Below, piece by piece: positions 17,658 through 26,490 of a stretch of 64,000 bases of DNA. Source of the DNA: JAABTH01 sp964492615. Its GTDB lineage: Bacteria > Bacillota > Dethiobacteria > DTU022. Both the position numbers and the translations under genes were made by a program. Positions within the stretch are counted from its first letter, which is position 1; every line of letters starts with the position of its first letter. The stretch lies in NCBI GenBank assembly GCA_964492615.1, contig CAZBKZ010000003.1, positions 1 to 64,000 of the forward strand, written 5' to 3'. Below the pieces are notes generated by a model. It saw only the letters and a program-made list of their open reading frames with translations. It did not search any database and was not told where the DNA came from.

Positions 17658-17683
17658 CCCTTCTCCCTCTTTCGGGGGAAGGG
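17658..17683 (+). terminator. Ten-pair GC-rich hairpin in the operon leader
   Basis: CCCTTCTCCC (17658-17667) pairs with GGGGGAAGGG (17674-17683), with one G-T pair, around TCTTTC. The tail AATTATAAAAATTT is AT-rich but not a pure T run. It could end readthrough from the GlpD-like gene or attenuate transcription from the promoter at 17616. Confidence 0.45.
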
Positions 17684-17697
17684 AATTATAAAAATTT

Positions 17698-17721
17698 CGT
17701 TATACTTGGTCAAGTATAACG
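17698..17721. promoter_or_regulatory. 24-bp palindrome, probable ModE/TunR-like operator
   Basis: Perfect 11-base arms CGTTATACTTG and CAAGTATAACG surround a two-base centre. The outer CGTTATA and TATAACG half-sites resemble binding sites of ModE-class oxyanion sensors. It lies about 45 bases downstream of the predicted start of transcription and 44 bases before the first gene of the transporter operon. No ModE gene lies in this window. Confidence 0.65.
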
Positions 17722-17764
17722 CTTCCGGTAACAATTATTATACTTCAAAAGTAGGTGCAAGTAA

Positions 17765-18811
17765 TTGAAAATGAACCAGTTGGAAACGGAAAAGGCAGTT
17801 GGCCGACTACTCTGCCATGATATTACTAAAATTGAAAAAGGAATTTACAAAGGCGCTCTTTATAAGAAAGGTCATCGTATCAGTGGGGATGATGTCGAAA
17901 AACTGCTCAACCTGGGGAAAAAACATATATATGTTTTAGAACTGGAAGACGGAGATTTGCACGAAGATGATGCCGGCCTGCGTATTGCTTCTGCCCTCGC
18001 CGGCCCCGGACTGACCATCAGCAAACCCTCGGAAGGTCGTGTAAATTTGTTAGCCCGGGAAGCCGGGCTGTTTAAAATTGATGTCACCCGGCTATTCCGT
18101 ATTAACTGCATCACCGATGTAGTAGTTTCCACCCTGCATGACAACTCCCCGGTAAACAGAAACGACCTGCTTGTCGGCGCCAAGGTAATCCCCCTTGTTG
18201 TAAATGATTCAACTGTGTCTGAAGTTGAAAGGATCTGCTCGGAAGGATTGCCACCGGCCAGGGTCCTGCCCTATCTTTCCTTTAAAGTGGGCAGCGTTAT
18301 TACCGGAAGAGAAGTATATGAAGGACGTATCAAAGATGGTTTCGCTCCCATTCTTAAAGAAAAATTATCTAATTTTGACCTCGAAGCGCCTCTGGTCAGG
18401 TATTGTAATGATGACGCTGGGCAGATAACAGCCGAAATACAAGATTTAATTAACCGGGGTTGTGAAATGATTATCGTAACGGGAGGTATGTCTGTTGACC
18501 CTGATGACGTGTCGCCTACCGGTATAAAAAATACAGGCGCTGAAATCATCAAATACGGCGCTCCGGCTCTTCCGGGGGCTATGTTTATGCTGGCCTATAA
18601 AGGAGATATTCCGTTGATTGGCCTTCCCGCCTGCGGAATGTATTTTAAAAACACTGTTCTTGACATTATTTTACCACGTATAATGGCAGGCCAGAAAGTC
18701 AGTGCCAGTGAAATTGCCGCTCTCGGTCATGGTGGTTTATGCCGCCGCTGTGAAACCTGTGTTTTTCCCAACTGCTCGTTTGGCAAAGGCGGTTTTAGCG
18801 ATGCGTTATAA
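17765..18811 (+). CDS. Molybdopterin-binding domain protein with C-terminal cysteine cluster
   Basis: This protein of 346-348 residues carries a MoaB/MogA-type molybdopterin-binding domain in the second half (NDDAGQITAEIQDLI, IIVTGGMSVDPDDVSPTGI, GAPALPGAMFMLAY). The N-terminal 150 residues are a separate region with MoeA-like character. The last 30 residues hold four Cys in CRRCETCVFPNC, a possible metal or cluster site. It leads the molybdate/tungstate transporter operon, so it likely helps insert or sense the metal cofactor. A TTG at 17765 has AGGTG seven bases upstream; the ATG at 17771 is the alternative. The transporter lipoprotein gene overlaps its end by 11 bases. Confidence 0.85.
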   Translation: MKMNQLETEKAVGRLLCHDITKIEKGIYKGALYKKGHRISGDDVEKLLNLGKKHIYVLELEDGDLHEDDAGLRIASALAGPGLTISKPSEGRVNLLAREAGLFKIDVTRLFRINCITDVVVSTLHDNSPVNRNDLLVGAKVIPLVVNDSTVSEVERICSEGLPPARVLPYLSFKVGSVITGREVYEGRIKDGFAPILKEKLSNFDLEAPLVRYCNDDAGQITAEIQDLINRGCEMIIVTGGMSVDPDDVSPTGIKNTGAEIIKYGAPALPGAMFMLAYKGDIPLIGLPACGMYFKNTVLDIILPRIMAGQKVSASEIAALGHGGLCRRCETCVFPNCSFGKGGFSDAL

Positions 18812-19643
18812 AAAAACCAACAACCGGGTGAGCTTATTTATTAAATTAATAGTATCAACAATAATTCTACAGACTATAATACTTGGCTGCAGCTTATTGC
18901 AGCCTGAAGAAGCGGAGTATAGTATTCAGGATTCTGTGAAGGAACAGCCCGAACTGCTTGTATATGTTGCTGCCGGGATCAGGGAAGCTGTAGAAGATGC
19001 TGCCCTGGAGTATAACAAAAATATCGCTAATTACCCAATCAATTTTAAGTTTGTTTTCAATAACTCAGGGCGACTTCTTACTCAGCTTGAGCTGCATAAT
19101 GAAGGAGACATATTCATTTCTTCCGAATTGCAGTTTATGGAAAAAGCAATAATTGCCGGCCTGGCCGATAACAAATTTGATCTGGCCACTTTCGTTCCGG
19201 CTATTGTTGTTGCAGCAGGAAACCCGCTGGGAATTAAAACATTAGCTGACCTGACAAAACCCGGAGTACGTGTAGCAATCTGCGAAAACTCTGCTGCCAT
19301 GGGCAAGGCAGCAGAGAAAATTCTGAGCGAACAGGGGATACTCGACGAGGTTACCCCTAACATAATCAACCGGCCGGCAACCGCGCCCCAGATTGCCCTG
19401 AATGTTGCCCTTAATCAGGCAGATGTCGGCATTACAGGGCGCAATTCCGGGGGAGAAATTGAAGATAAACTTGATTTTATAATGATCCCACCGGAAATCA
19501 ATTCTCCAACCCTGATTACGGCGGCAGTTTTAAATTCATCCGGCAACATAAGTAACGCTGAATTGTTTGTAGACTTTCTCTGTTCACCCGCCGTTCAGGC
19601 TATATTCAAAAAGCATAACTTTGGTGATGTGATCTTGAAATAA
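18801..19643 (+). CDS. Molybdate/tungstate ABC transporter substrate-binding lipoprotein (ModA-like)
   Basis: This 280-residue lipoprotein should capture molybdate or tungstate outside the membrane. A hydrophobic segment ends in the lipobox ILGC near residue 30. The ModA-type core starts LLVYVAAGIREAVEDAALEY, and FNNSGRLLTQLE and GDIFISSELQFMEKA follow. The ATG at 18801 overlaps the preceding stop, with AAAGGCGG upstream. I cannot tell tungstate from molybdate by sequence. The ATPase and permease genes follow directly. Confidence 0.88.
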   Translation: MRYKKTNNRVSLFIKLIVSTIILQTIILGCSLLQPEEAEYSIQDSVKEQPELLVYVAAGIREAVEDAALEYNKNIANYPINFKFVFNNSGRLLTQLELHNEGDIFISSELQFMEKAIIAGLADNKFDLATFVPAIVVAAGNPLGIKTLADLTKPGVRVAICENSAAMGKAAEKILSEQGILDEVTPNIINRPATAPQIALNVALNQADVGITGRNSGGEIEDKLDFIMIPPEINSPTLITAAVLNSSGNISNAELFVDFLCSPAVQAIFKKHNFGDVILK

Positions 19644-19695
19644 ATGCCACCTTTAAAATGGCGCTATTATTTTGTAAACAAAAGGGTGATGACTA

Positions 19696-20331
19696 TTGCT
19701 GAGTTTTACCATAACTAAAACTTACCCGGGCTTTACCCTGACCACAGGGTTAAAAAAATCTCAAAAAGCCATCCTGCTCTGTGGTCGTTCGGGGTCAGGA
19801 AAAACTACTCTGCTGAGATGTATCGCCGGCTTGGAAAAACCCGACTACGGTTATATTCGTTTTAATGACCGCTATTTTTACCGGGAGGGGAAGCTGAACA
19901 TTCCTCCTGCCAGGCGCAGGGCTACTTTAATGAGCCAGGAAAATAGTCTTTTCCCTCACCTGACAGTCAGACAAAACATACTATATTCAACAAAAAGCAA
20001 GAACCAGACACCCGACCTATACTACACCGTGCTCAAAGAATTAGAGCTTTGTTCCCTGACAACAAAATTCCCGGCCTCGCTATCAGGCGGAGAAGTACGC
20101 CGGGTTATGCTTGCCCGTTCACTCCTGAGCAAACCAGCGCTGCTGCTACTGGACGAACCATTCACCGGGCTGGACCTGGATCTTTGCCGCCGGGTATCGT
20201 CACTGCTTGATGATTATCTTCAGAGATATCATACCGAGATTATAATTGCCACCCATATCCGACAGGATTTACTGAGCTGGGTTGACAATAAGCTCTGCCT
20301 GATAACACCCGAAACAGCACTTGCAGGATAA
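19696..20331 (+). CDS. ABC transporter ATP-binding protein (ModC-like)
   Basis: This 211-residue ATPase powers the oxyanion transporter. All motifs are present: Walker A CGRSGSGKTT, Q-loop LMSQENSLFPHL, signature LSGGEVRRVMLARS, Walker B LLLLDEPFTGLD and the H-loop ATHI. It lacks the C-terminal oxyanion-binding (TOBE) domain found in longer ModC proteins. The start is TTG at 19696 with AGGGTG ten bases upstream; no in-frame ATG lies nearby. It sits between the binding-protein and permease genes. Confidence 0.9.
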   Translation: MLSFTITKTYPGFTLTTGLKKSQKAILLCGRSGSGKTTLLRCIAGLEKPDYGYIRFNDRYFYREGKLNIPPARRRATLMSQENSLFPHLTVRQNILYSTKSKNQTPDLYYTVLKELELCSLTTKFPASLSGGEVRRVMLARSLLSKPALLLLDEPFTGLDLDLCRRVSSLLDDYLQRYHTEIIIATHIRQDLLSWVDNKLCLITPETALAG

Positions 20332-20364
20332 AGTGATTGTAATACAGACAATCAGAGGATACTA

Positions 20365-21141
20365 ATGTCAGTAAACTGGTTAAAAGCAACTTTCATCTTT
20401 TTATTCGCTCTTTTTTTGATCCTGGTTCTTTCCGCATATCTTTCCTTGTTCGGCTTGATCCAGAAATCGAGCTTTATTTCAATCATTCTATCGGCAGAGT
20501 TTTTGCGGCCACTCCTGTTCAGCCTGTTCTCTTCTACTACAGCTACCTTACTGGCCGGTCTGTTTGCCATCCCTTCAGCTTATATTTTGTCACGTTATCC
20601 TTTTCCGGGCAGAGAACTGGCTGAAGGTATACTCTATCTTCCAGTTTTGGTTCCTCCCCTGGTTAGCGGTTTAGCCCTGATGGTTCTGTTTAGTTCACCT
20701 GCCGGAAACTGGCTGGCAGCACAGGGGATCAGGTTTATTTTTACCCCTGCCGGAGCTGTTTTGGCCCAGTTCTTTATTGCAACCCCCTACGCCTTGCGTA
20801 CGATTAAAGTATCTTTTAACAAGGTAGATCAAAACATTGAAGAAGCTGCAGCGACACTGGGAGACAGTCCTGTTCGTGTTTTTACCAGGGTCACTTTGCC
20901 CCTTGCCCGCAAAGGAGTATTATCAGGTCTGTTGCTTGCCTGGGCCCGTGCGCTGGGTGAGTTCGGAGCAACGATCATGCTGGCAGGAACCCTGGCCCGA
21001 TACAGCGAAACCTTACCGGTAGCTATTTACCTGCGTTTTTCGACCGGAGAGTTGGAAACTGCTGTAACAATGGCTGTTATGATGATGCTTGCTGCCCTGG
21101 TAATCTTGATTGCAACACGACGCTTTCTCACTACTGACTGA
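20365..21141 (+). CDS. Molybdate/tungstate ABC transporter permease (ModB-like)
   Basis: This 258-residue membrane protein has about six hydrophobic segments. It carries the ModB/CysT-type coupling-helix signature EEAAATLGDSPVRVF and RALGEFGATIMLAG. It forms the channel partner of the ATPase encoded 33 bases upstream. The start ATG has an AGAGGA site. With the lipoprotein and ATPase it completes a three-part importer. Confidence 0.9.
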   Translation: MSVNWLKATFIFLFALFLILVLSAYLSLFGLIQKSSFISIILSAEFLRPLLFSLFSSTTATLLAGLFAIPSAYILSRYPFPGRELAEGILYLPVLVPPLVSGLALMVLFSSPAGNWLAAQGIRFIFTPAGAVLAQFFIATPYALRTIKVSFNKVDQNIEEAAATLGDSPVRVFTRVTLPLARKGVLSGLLLAWARALGEFGATIMLAGTLARYSETLPVAIYLRFSTGELETAVTMAVMMMLAALVILIATRRFLTTD

Positions 21142-21166
21142 AATAAAGCCCTGGAGGTCATTAACT

Positions 21167-21928
21167 ATGGAGACGATTATAGAAGAGGCAATCAAAACTT
21201 ATGTTGCCCGCTATGAAGAACCGGCAGACCGTGGATGGGAAGAACCTCTCATCGCTTTTGCCCGTTCAAATGACCCGCTTTTTAACCAGCTAAAGCGGCT
21301 TGTCCATCCCGGCCACGCCCTTCCGGAAGATTTTTTGAAGGGAGCAAAAACGGTAGTGGCGTTTTTTATTCCTTTTCGCAAACAAGTGATTGACAGCAAT
21401 AAGCAGGGGCATTTCTGTTCCAGGTCATGGGCTCTTTCCTACATAGAAACAAATGATCTGATTAAAGCGGTCAATGAATATATCTGCTCTATTATAAACG
21501 CCAAGGGTTACCAAGCTGTTTATGTACCGGCCACCCATAATTTTAATGAAACCACATTATTAAGCGACTGGTCCCACCGCAGCGCTGCATACATCGCCGG
21601 GCTGGGGACCTTCGGGGTGAACCATATGCTGATTACTGCAAAGGGCTGTTGCGGCCGTATCGGCTCTTTAATTACTGATCTTGAACTAAAACCAACGGCC
21701 AGGCCTGCGACTGAGTATTGTCTTTACCTGGCTGATGGTTCGTGCGGAGCTTGTGTAGATAAATGCGTAAACGAAGCTCTTTTTACAGATTCTCTTGATA
21801 AACATAAATGCTACGAGATGTGCCTGGCTAATGCTGCTCGCTTCAAAGACCTTGAAATGATTGCCGATGTATGTGGTAAATGCCTGGTCGATCTTCCCTG
21901 TTCCAGAAATAATCCTGTGCGTCAATAA
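21167..21928 (+). CDS. Iron-sulfur protein related to epoxyqueuosine reductase (QueG-like)
   Basis: This 253-residue protein resembles the COG1600/QueG group but is shorter than true QueG and probably has another role. The C-terminal third carries Cys residues in CLYLADGSCGACVDKC, then CYEMC and CGKCLVDLPC, enough for one or two 4Fe-4S clusters. An internal GLGTFGVNHMLIT segment is typical of this family. CTGGAGG precedes the ATG at 21167, so the upstream in-frame start inside the permease gene is rejected. It follows the transporter genes closely and may be cotranscribed. Confidence 0.75.
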   Translation: METIIEEAIKTYVARYEEPADRGWEEPLIAFARSNDPLFNQLKRLVHPGHALPEDFLKGAKTVVAFFIPFRKQVIDSNKQGHFCSRSWALSYIETNDLIKAVNEYICSIINAKGYQAVYVPATHNFNETTLLSDWSHRSAAYIAGLGTFGVNHMLITAKGCCGRIGSLITDLELKPTARPATEYCLYLADGSCGACVDKCVNEALFTDSLDKHKCYEMCLANAARFKDLEMIADVCGKCLVDLPCSRNNPVRQ

Positions 21929-21964
21929 GACCTTTCATCAACCCCTGAGGGCAACAGTAACCGA

Positions 21965-22255
21965 CTAGCCTAATGCTTTTAGCAGCTTTATTTCAGGAGG
22001 GCCTTCTAGAGCATCTTTTAACGCTTCTCCAAACTCTTTGTAGTGATCAGTTTTCCTGTGTCTCTCGAGGGCTTCCATACCTGTGTATTTTTCCAGTATA
22101 TATATCTCCCCGGTTCCTTCAGCAGGCATGTAAGGCTCGTAATATAAACATTCGTTTTCCAGTTTCTGAACCTTATCTGCCATTCTCAAGCTGGCATAAG
22201 TAGCTTTCTCCTCCATACCGCTTTTAATTTTTAACTTCGCCACTATTGCGATCAT
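21965..22255 (-). CDS. Antibiotic biosynthesis monooxygenase (ABM) domain protein
   Basis: This 96-residue protein has the small dimeric alpha/beta ABM fold: AIVAKLKIKSGMEEKA at the start, then CLYYEPYMP, IYILEKYTGMEALERH and a final HYKEFGEAL. Relatives include the quinol monooxygenase YgiN and heme-degrading proteins. The substrate is not evident. GGGAG lies before the ATG. It stands alone on the minus strand between two plus-strand operons. Confidence 0.82.
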   Translation of the reverse strand: MIAIVAKLKIKSGMEEKATYASLRMADKVQKLENECLYYEPYMPAEGTGEIYILEKYTGMEALERHRKTDHYKEFGEALKDALEGPPEIKLLKALG

Positions 22256-22381
22256 ATATTCAACTCCCCGGGTATAATATTTCCAAACACATTTTCACTT
22301 ATAGTTTCTTCTCTTAACGAATAATTCCTGCCATTGACATCGGCATCAACTAGGGCTATAATACAAACAAGCGATTAAAAC

Positions 22382-22402
22382 AAATGTTTAAAGCAAACAT
22401 TT
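22382..22402. promoter_or_regulatory. Inverted repeat, probable TetR-family operator
   Basis: AAATGTTT (22382-22389) and AAACATTT (22395-22402) form an 8-base inverted repeat with a five-base spacer. A further AAATGTATGTTTA follows. It lies about 40 bases before the MMPL transporter, whose operon ends with a TetR gene, so autoregulation is likely. Confidence 0.5.
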
Positions 22403-22438
22403 AAAATGTATGTTTACTGAACTGGACAGGAAAACTAT

Positions 22439-24556
22439 ATGCTGAACATGGGCCGAATCGTAGTCAAATATCGTAAGTTAATAATAGCTGCTTATGTAAT
22501 TTTATTAATACCGGCTGCCCTGGGATATCTTCTTACAGATGTTAATTACGATTTGATATCATACATGCCTGAAAAACAAAATTCACGGCTCGGTGAAGAT
22601 ATCCTCGAAAATGAGTTTTCGCTGTCGGCGCTTGGTATAATGATGGCCCGTGACAAAGAGACCTTTGAACTAGAAAACCTCATTTCAGCTCTTAATGACA
22701 TTGAAGGTGTGGAAGATGTAGTTTGGCTTGGAGATTACACTGATATCTATATGCCCCCGGAATTTACCGACCCGGAATTGCAGGAACGTTTCAGAACTGA
22801 AGGTACTGTTCTGATGCAAATACAGTTTAGCGATAATGCTCGCAGTCCGAATACAATTGATGCTGTAATGTCTATTCGTGACCTGATCGGGCATGATGAA
22901 GAACTATACTTTGGCGGCGAACCGGCTATCCTGGCCGAAATGCAAACAGCCGTTGACGATGAAATGTTGATTTATACTATTCTGGCAGCTGTAATAATCC
23001 TGATTGTCTTAACCATCTCAACATCGCTTTACCTTGATCCAGTCCTTTTCCTGGTTGCCGTTGGAGTAGCAATAGTAATAAACATGGGCAGTAACATTTT
23101 CAGAGGTGAAATATCCTTTTTAACCGCATCGATTGCAGCAGTAATGCAGCTGGGCATATCACTTGACTATGCAATTTTTTTAATGCATCGGCTGGAAGAA
23201 GAGAAAGAGAGACTGGGCAGTATCGAAAATGCAATGATTTCTGCCGTTAACAAAACAGCCGTCACAGTTGCCTCTAGCGCCTTAACAACCATAGGCGGTT
23301 TTAGCGCTCTGATGGTGATGAAAAACGGTATTGGCAGTGACATGGGATTTGTCCTGGCAAAAGGAATTGTTATCAGCCTTGTCGTCACCCTGACCCTTTT
23401 ACCCGGTTTGATTATAACCCTTTATCCTTTTAGCAGCAGATTTAAGCACAGGATTCTATTGCCTTCGTTCAAGAAAATAGCTCCTTTCCTGATCAAGCGT
23501 TACCGGGTTTTCTTGGTGCTATTCTTAATCTTGGCAGTTCCGGCCTACCTGGGACAAAAAAAAGTTGACTTTTATTATTCCAATGAAAATTATCTGCCTC
23601 TTGATTCTATGGCTGTGAACGATACAAATGAAATAATGGATGAATACGGTGCTGTTGACATTTTATATGTAATCACTGCCGACCGCGGAAGGCAAAAGGA
23701 GCATAACCTGGTTACTGCTCTTGAAAAGATTAATGCGGTTGACTCGGTTCTCGCTATTACATCACAGGTAGACCAGGCGTTACCGGATATTATTATACCG
23801 GACGAGGTTACTGAAGAATTCCTTTCCGGAGGATACAGGAACATGATGGTATTTTTGGCTCCCTCTTTAGACGAGAAAGAATCTTTTGATACAGTGGACC
23901 TGGTCAGAAGAGAGGCAGCTTCTCTGTTTGAGGAATACTATGTTACCGGGCCTACCGCTGTTACCCGTGACATGGCTTCTTTATCTGGTGATGATGCCCG
24001 TAATGTTGCTATCGTTTCAATCCTGGCTATCGGTTTAATTGTAGGTCTCAGCTTAAAATCGATTGCCCTGCCGGTGCTGCTTGTACTGGCCGTTCAGCTG
24101 GCAATCTGGATTAACATCAGTATGCTCTATTACCAGGACCAGATTGTCTCTTCTCTAACCCCGATAATCATTGGAGCAATACAGCTCGGGGCCACGGTTG
24201 ACTATGCCATTCTCTACACTCTGCGTTACAGAGAAAATCTGGAGATAATTACCTCGCGAATCGGAGCAGCAATTAAAACTCTTGAAGATACCGGAAGGTC
24301 TATCTTAACCAGCGCTCTGATTCTATTCTCGGCAACATTCAGCATATCAGTCGTTGCAGGGATAAAAACCACCAGGGAAATGACAATGTTAATCGGGCGG
24401 GGAGCTTTAATCAGCATGCTTGTTATCTTTACTCTGCTCCCCGCACTTTTAATTATATTTAATAATGGCATCGGTAAGCTTACTATAAAATGGCCTGGAA
24501 CTAAGGCTGAAACTAAAGAAATTAAACGCCTGGAGGCTTTAAAATATGAGGAATAA
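22439..24556 (+). CDS. MMPL/RND-family exporter
   Basis: This 705-residue membrane protein is an RND-superfamily exporter of the MMPL type. It has an N-terminal membrane helix, a first extracytoplasmic loop (residues ~30-185), a block of five or six helices, then a second copy of the same layout. LGISLDYAIFLMHRLEEEKER in the first half and QLGATVDYAILYTLRYREN in the second carry the paired Asp-Tyr motif of proton-coupled MMPL proteins. The next gene starts inside its 3' end. Substrates could be lipids or hydrophobic drugs. Confidence 0.88.
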   Translation: MLNMGRIVVKYRKLIIAAYVILLIPAALGYLLTDVNYDLISYMPEKQNSRLGEDILENEFSLSALGIMMARDKETFELENLISALNDIEGVEDVVWLGDYTDIYMPPEFTDPELQERFRTEGTVLMQIQFSDNARSPNTIDAVMSIRDLIGHDEELYFGGEPAILAEMQTAVDDEMLIYTILAAVIILIVLTISTSLYLDPVLFLVAVGVAIVINMGSNIFRGEISFLTASIAAVMQLGISLDYAIFLMHRLEEEKERLGSIENAMISAVNKTAVTVASSALTTIGGFSALMVMKNGIGSDMGFVLAKGIVISLVVTLTLLPGLIITLYPFSSRFKHRILLPSFKKIAPFLIKRYRVFLVLFLILAVPAYLGQKKVDFYYSNENYLPLDSMAVNDTNEIMDEYGAVDILYVITADRGRQKEHNLVTALEKINAVDSVLAITSQVDQALPDIIIPDEVTEEFLSGGYRNMMVFLAPSLDEKESFDTVDLVRREAASLFEEYYVTGPTAVTRDMASLSGDDARNVAIVSILAIGLIVGLSLKSIALPVLLVLAVQLAIWINISMLYYQDQIVSSLTPIIIGAIQLGATVDYAILYTLRYRENLEIITSRIGAAIKTLEDTGRSILTSALILFSATFSISVVAGIKTTREMTMLIGRGALISMLVIFTLLPALLIIFNNGIGKLTIKWPGTKAETKEIKRLEALKYEE

Positions 24557-26477
24557 GTTAACCTATCCAATTGCCATGATCCTTGTCACCCTGCTAGCTC
24601 TCAGTGCAGCGGCTTATTCGGTTGTTACGGAAGACATTCTGATGAATACCGACTACCAGCCGGCTTTCCAGGACAGCGAGCAGCAGGAAAGCTTGCCTGA
24701 CGGTGAAACTGAAGCAGTAAAGAATGAAACAGTTTATATAATGCTTGATCATGATGGCCAGGCAGTCAGCCAGACAATTGTTAACCGCATTTACGACCAG
24801 GTAGATCATGATGCCGACTTAATTGTAGATCACGGAAATTATCTGCAAATCGAAAACATGACCGGTAATGAAAAACCAACCCTGTTGGATAACAGGGTTA
24901 TCTGGGACAGCAGCATACTTGAAAGAGGATCCCTTTACTACCAGGGCACTGTTGAAAAGCAACTTCCTGTGGAAATATCAATCATTTATTACCTGGACGG
25001 CATCGAAGTAAAGCCTGGAGATCTTGCAGGTAAATCCGGGAATCTTGAAATTGCTATAAAATTTACCAATACCCTACAATATGAACAGCCCTTAAGTTAT
25101 TATGATTACGAAGGCAATCTGACCCATAAAGATGACGTTAACTATGTACCTATGGTAGTCCAGGGCTCTATCGAGCTGGACCTGGCACGCTTCTCGGATA
25201 TTGAACCCGGTGATGGAACAAGCATGGTGATGGGACAAAATGTCAGTATTAATTTCATGGTTTTTCCTTACCCTGAAGAAGAACTGCGCTTCAGCATGAA
25301 CGGAAAAGACATTGAACTGGAACGTTTTTCATTCATGGTTATGCCGCAGATGCCGCCGATCAACAATCTGGATATTGAAAGCATTCTAAACCAAATGCTT
25401 GAAGGCATCGAAACCTTTGATCAAATCTTTGGCGAATTAAGTACCGGTGCTGAAGAGATTGAAAAAGGGCTGATACTTTTTAGAGATGAAAGCAGGAAAA
25501 TGACAGCCGGTTTTGATGATTACCAGGTGATGATCAATGATTACCAGTCTCAGCGAGACAATCTTACCGACTTGATGAAAACAGCTGACTCTGAATTACT
25601 GGCTGAATCTTTAAACAACCTCCTGTCTTTGATGGAAACAATTGATAACATGCCAGACAGCAATGACATGTCAGGAGAGATCGCCGCAATCTCGGCAGAA
25701 TCACAAGAACTGGGCAGCCGCATTAAAAGGCTGGAAGAAGAATTACAAGAGCTGAACCGTCATTCAGATACCATACAAAAGGAAGCAGAAAAGCTGGTCA
25801 GCGATAATGAACCGGGATCGCCACTTTATGAAATGGGATTAATCTTAATTATGAGAGAAAAACTTTTGCAGGATGTGATAGAAGAAAATACCCTCGCCGA
25901 AGCGAACCTCTCTCGGCTTCAAAGCAGCGTTGATTCGCTGCAGAACCAGTGGCTGAACCAATACCTGCCCGGTATTGAAGCGATTGAAAGTATATCTGAG
26001 CTGGAAGGTTCAGACAACCTGATCGATCAATTATCAGGTATTATCGAAAACCTTGATTCTTTTGAAGATTATCTGGCCCAGGTTGATGCGTTTATCTCGG
26101 AAGCGGAGGTAATGGCCGGCGACCTGTCAAAACTGCCCGGCGCTCTCGGTCAGCTGGCAGAAGGACAATCCGAATTGACAAAGGGCCTTAACCTTTTAAG
26201 GTCCGGAGGAATAACAGCTATGAAAGATGAGTTAATTGACGGCATTAATGAATCAAGAGCCGGCCAGGCAAAGCTTGAACTGATGGAGAAGCTTGCTGAT
26301 GATTACCGCTCCTATGCCGATAACGAAAACAATCGCCACAGCGAGGTACGCTTTATCATGCAAACCCCAAGAGTTGAGATAGAACCTGATCAAGAAGACC
26401 ATAATGGTCAGGATGAAGAAGAAAGCAGACCGTGGAATGAAGTATTATGGTATAAAATAATCAACCTGTTCGAATAA
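24546..26477 (+). CDS. Membrane-anchored extracytoplasmic coiled-coil protein paired with MMPL exporter
   Basis: This 643-residue protein has an N-terminal signal or anchor (residues ~5-27). Residues ~40-270 form a beta-rich region that mentions YLDGIEVKPGDLAGKSGNLEI. Residues ~285-590 are a long helical region rich in Glu, Leu, Ser and Gln with coiled-coil character (KRLEEELQELNR). I see no known catalytic motif. It overlaps the exporter gene by 11 bases, with GGAGG upstream, so the two are translationally coupled and probably form a complex. I infer an adaptor or extracytoplasmic accessory role. Confidence 0.78.
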   Translation: MRNKLTYPIAMILVTLLALSAAAYSVVTEDILMNTDYQPAFQDSEQQESLPDGETEAVKNETVYIMLDHDGQAVSQTIVNRIYDQVDHDADLIVDHGNYLQIENMTGNEKPTLLDNRVIWDSSILERGSLYYQGTVEKQLPVEISIIYYLDGIEVKPGDLAGKSGNLEIAIKFTNTLQYEQPLSYYDYEGNLTHKDDVNYVPMVVQGSIELDLARFSDIEPGDGTSMVMGQNVSINFMVFPYPEEELRFSMNGKDIELERFSFMVMPQMPPINNLDIESILNQMLEGIETFDQIFGELSTGAEEIEKGLILFRDESRKMTAGFDDYQVMINDYQSQRDNLTDLMKTADSELLAESLNNLLSLMETIDNMPDSNDMSGEIAAISAESQELGSRIKRLEEELQELNRHSDTIQKEAEKLVSDNEPGSPLYEMGLILIMREKLLQDVIEENTLAEANLSRLQSSVDSLQNQWLNQYLPGIEAIESISELEGSDNLIDQLSGIIENLDSFEDYLAQVDAFISEAEVMAGDLSKLPGALGQLAEGQSELTKGLNLLRSGGITAMKDELIDGINESRAGQAKLELMEKLADDYRSYADNENNRHSEVRFIMQTPRVEIEPDQEDHNGQDEEESRPWNEVLWYKIINLFE

Positions 26478-26490
26478 GTGAGGTGCAACC

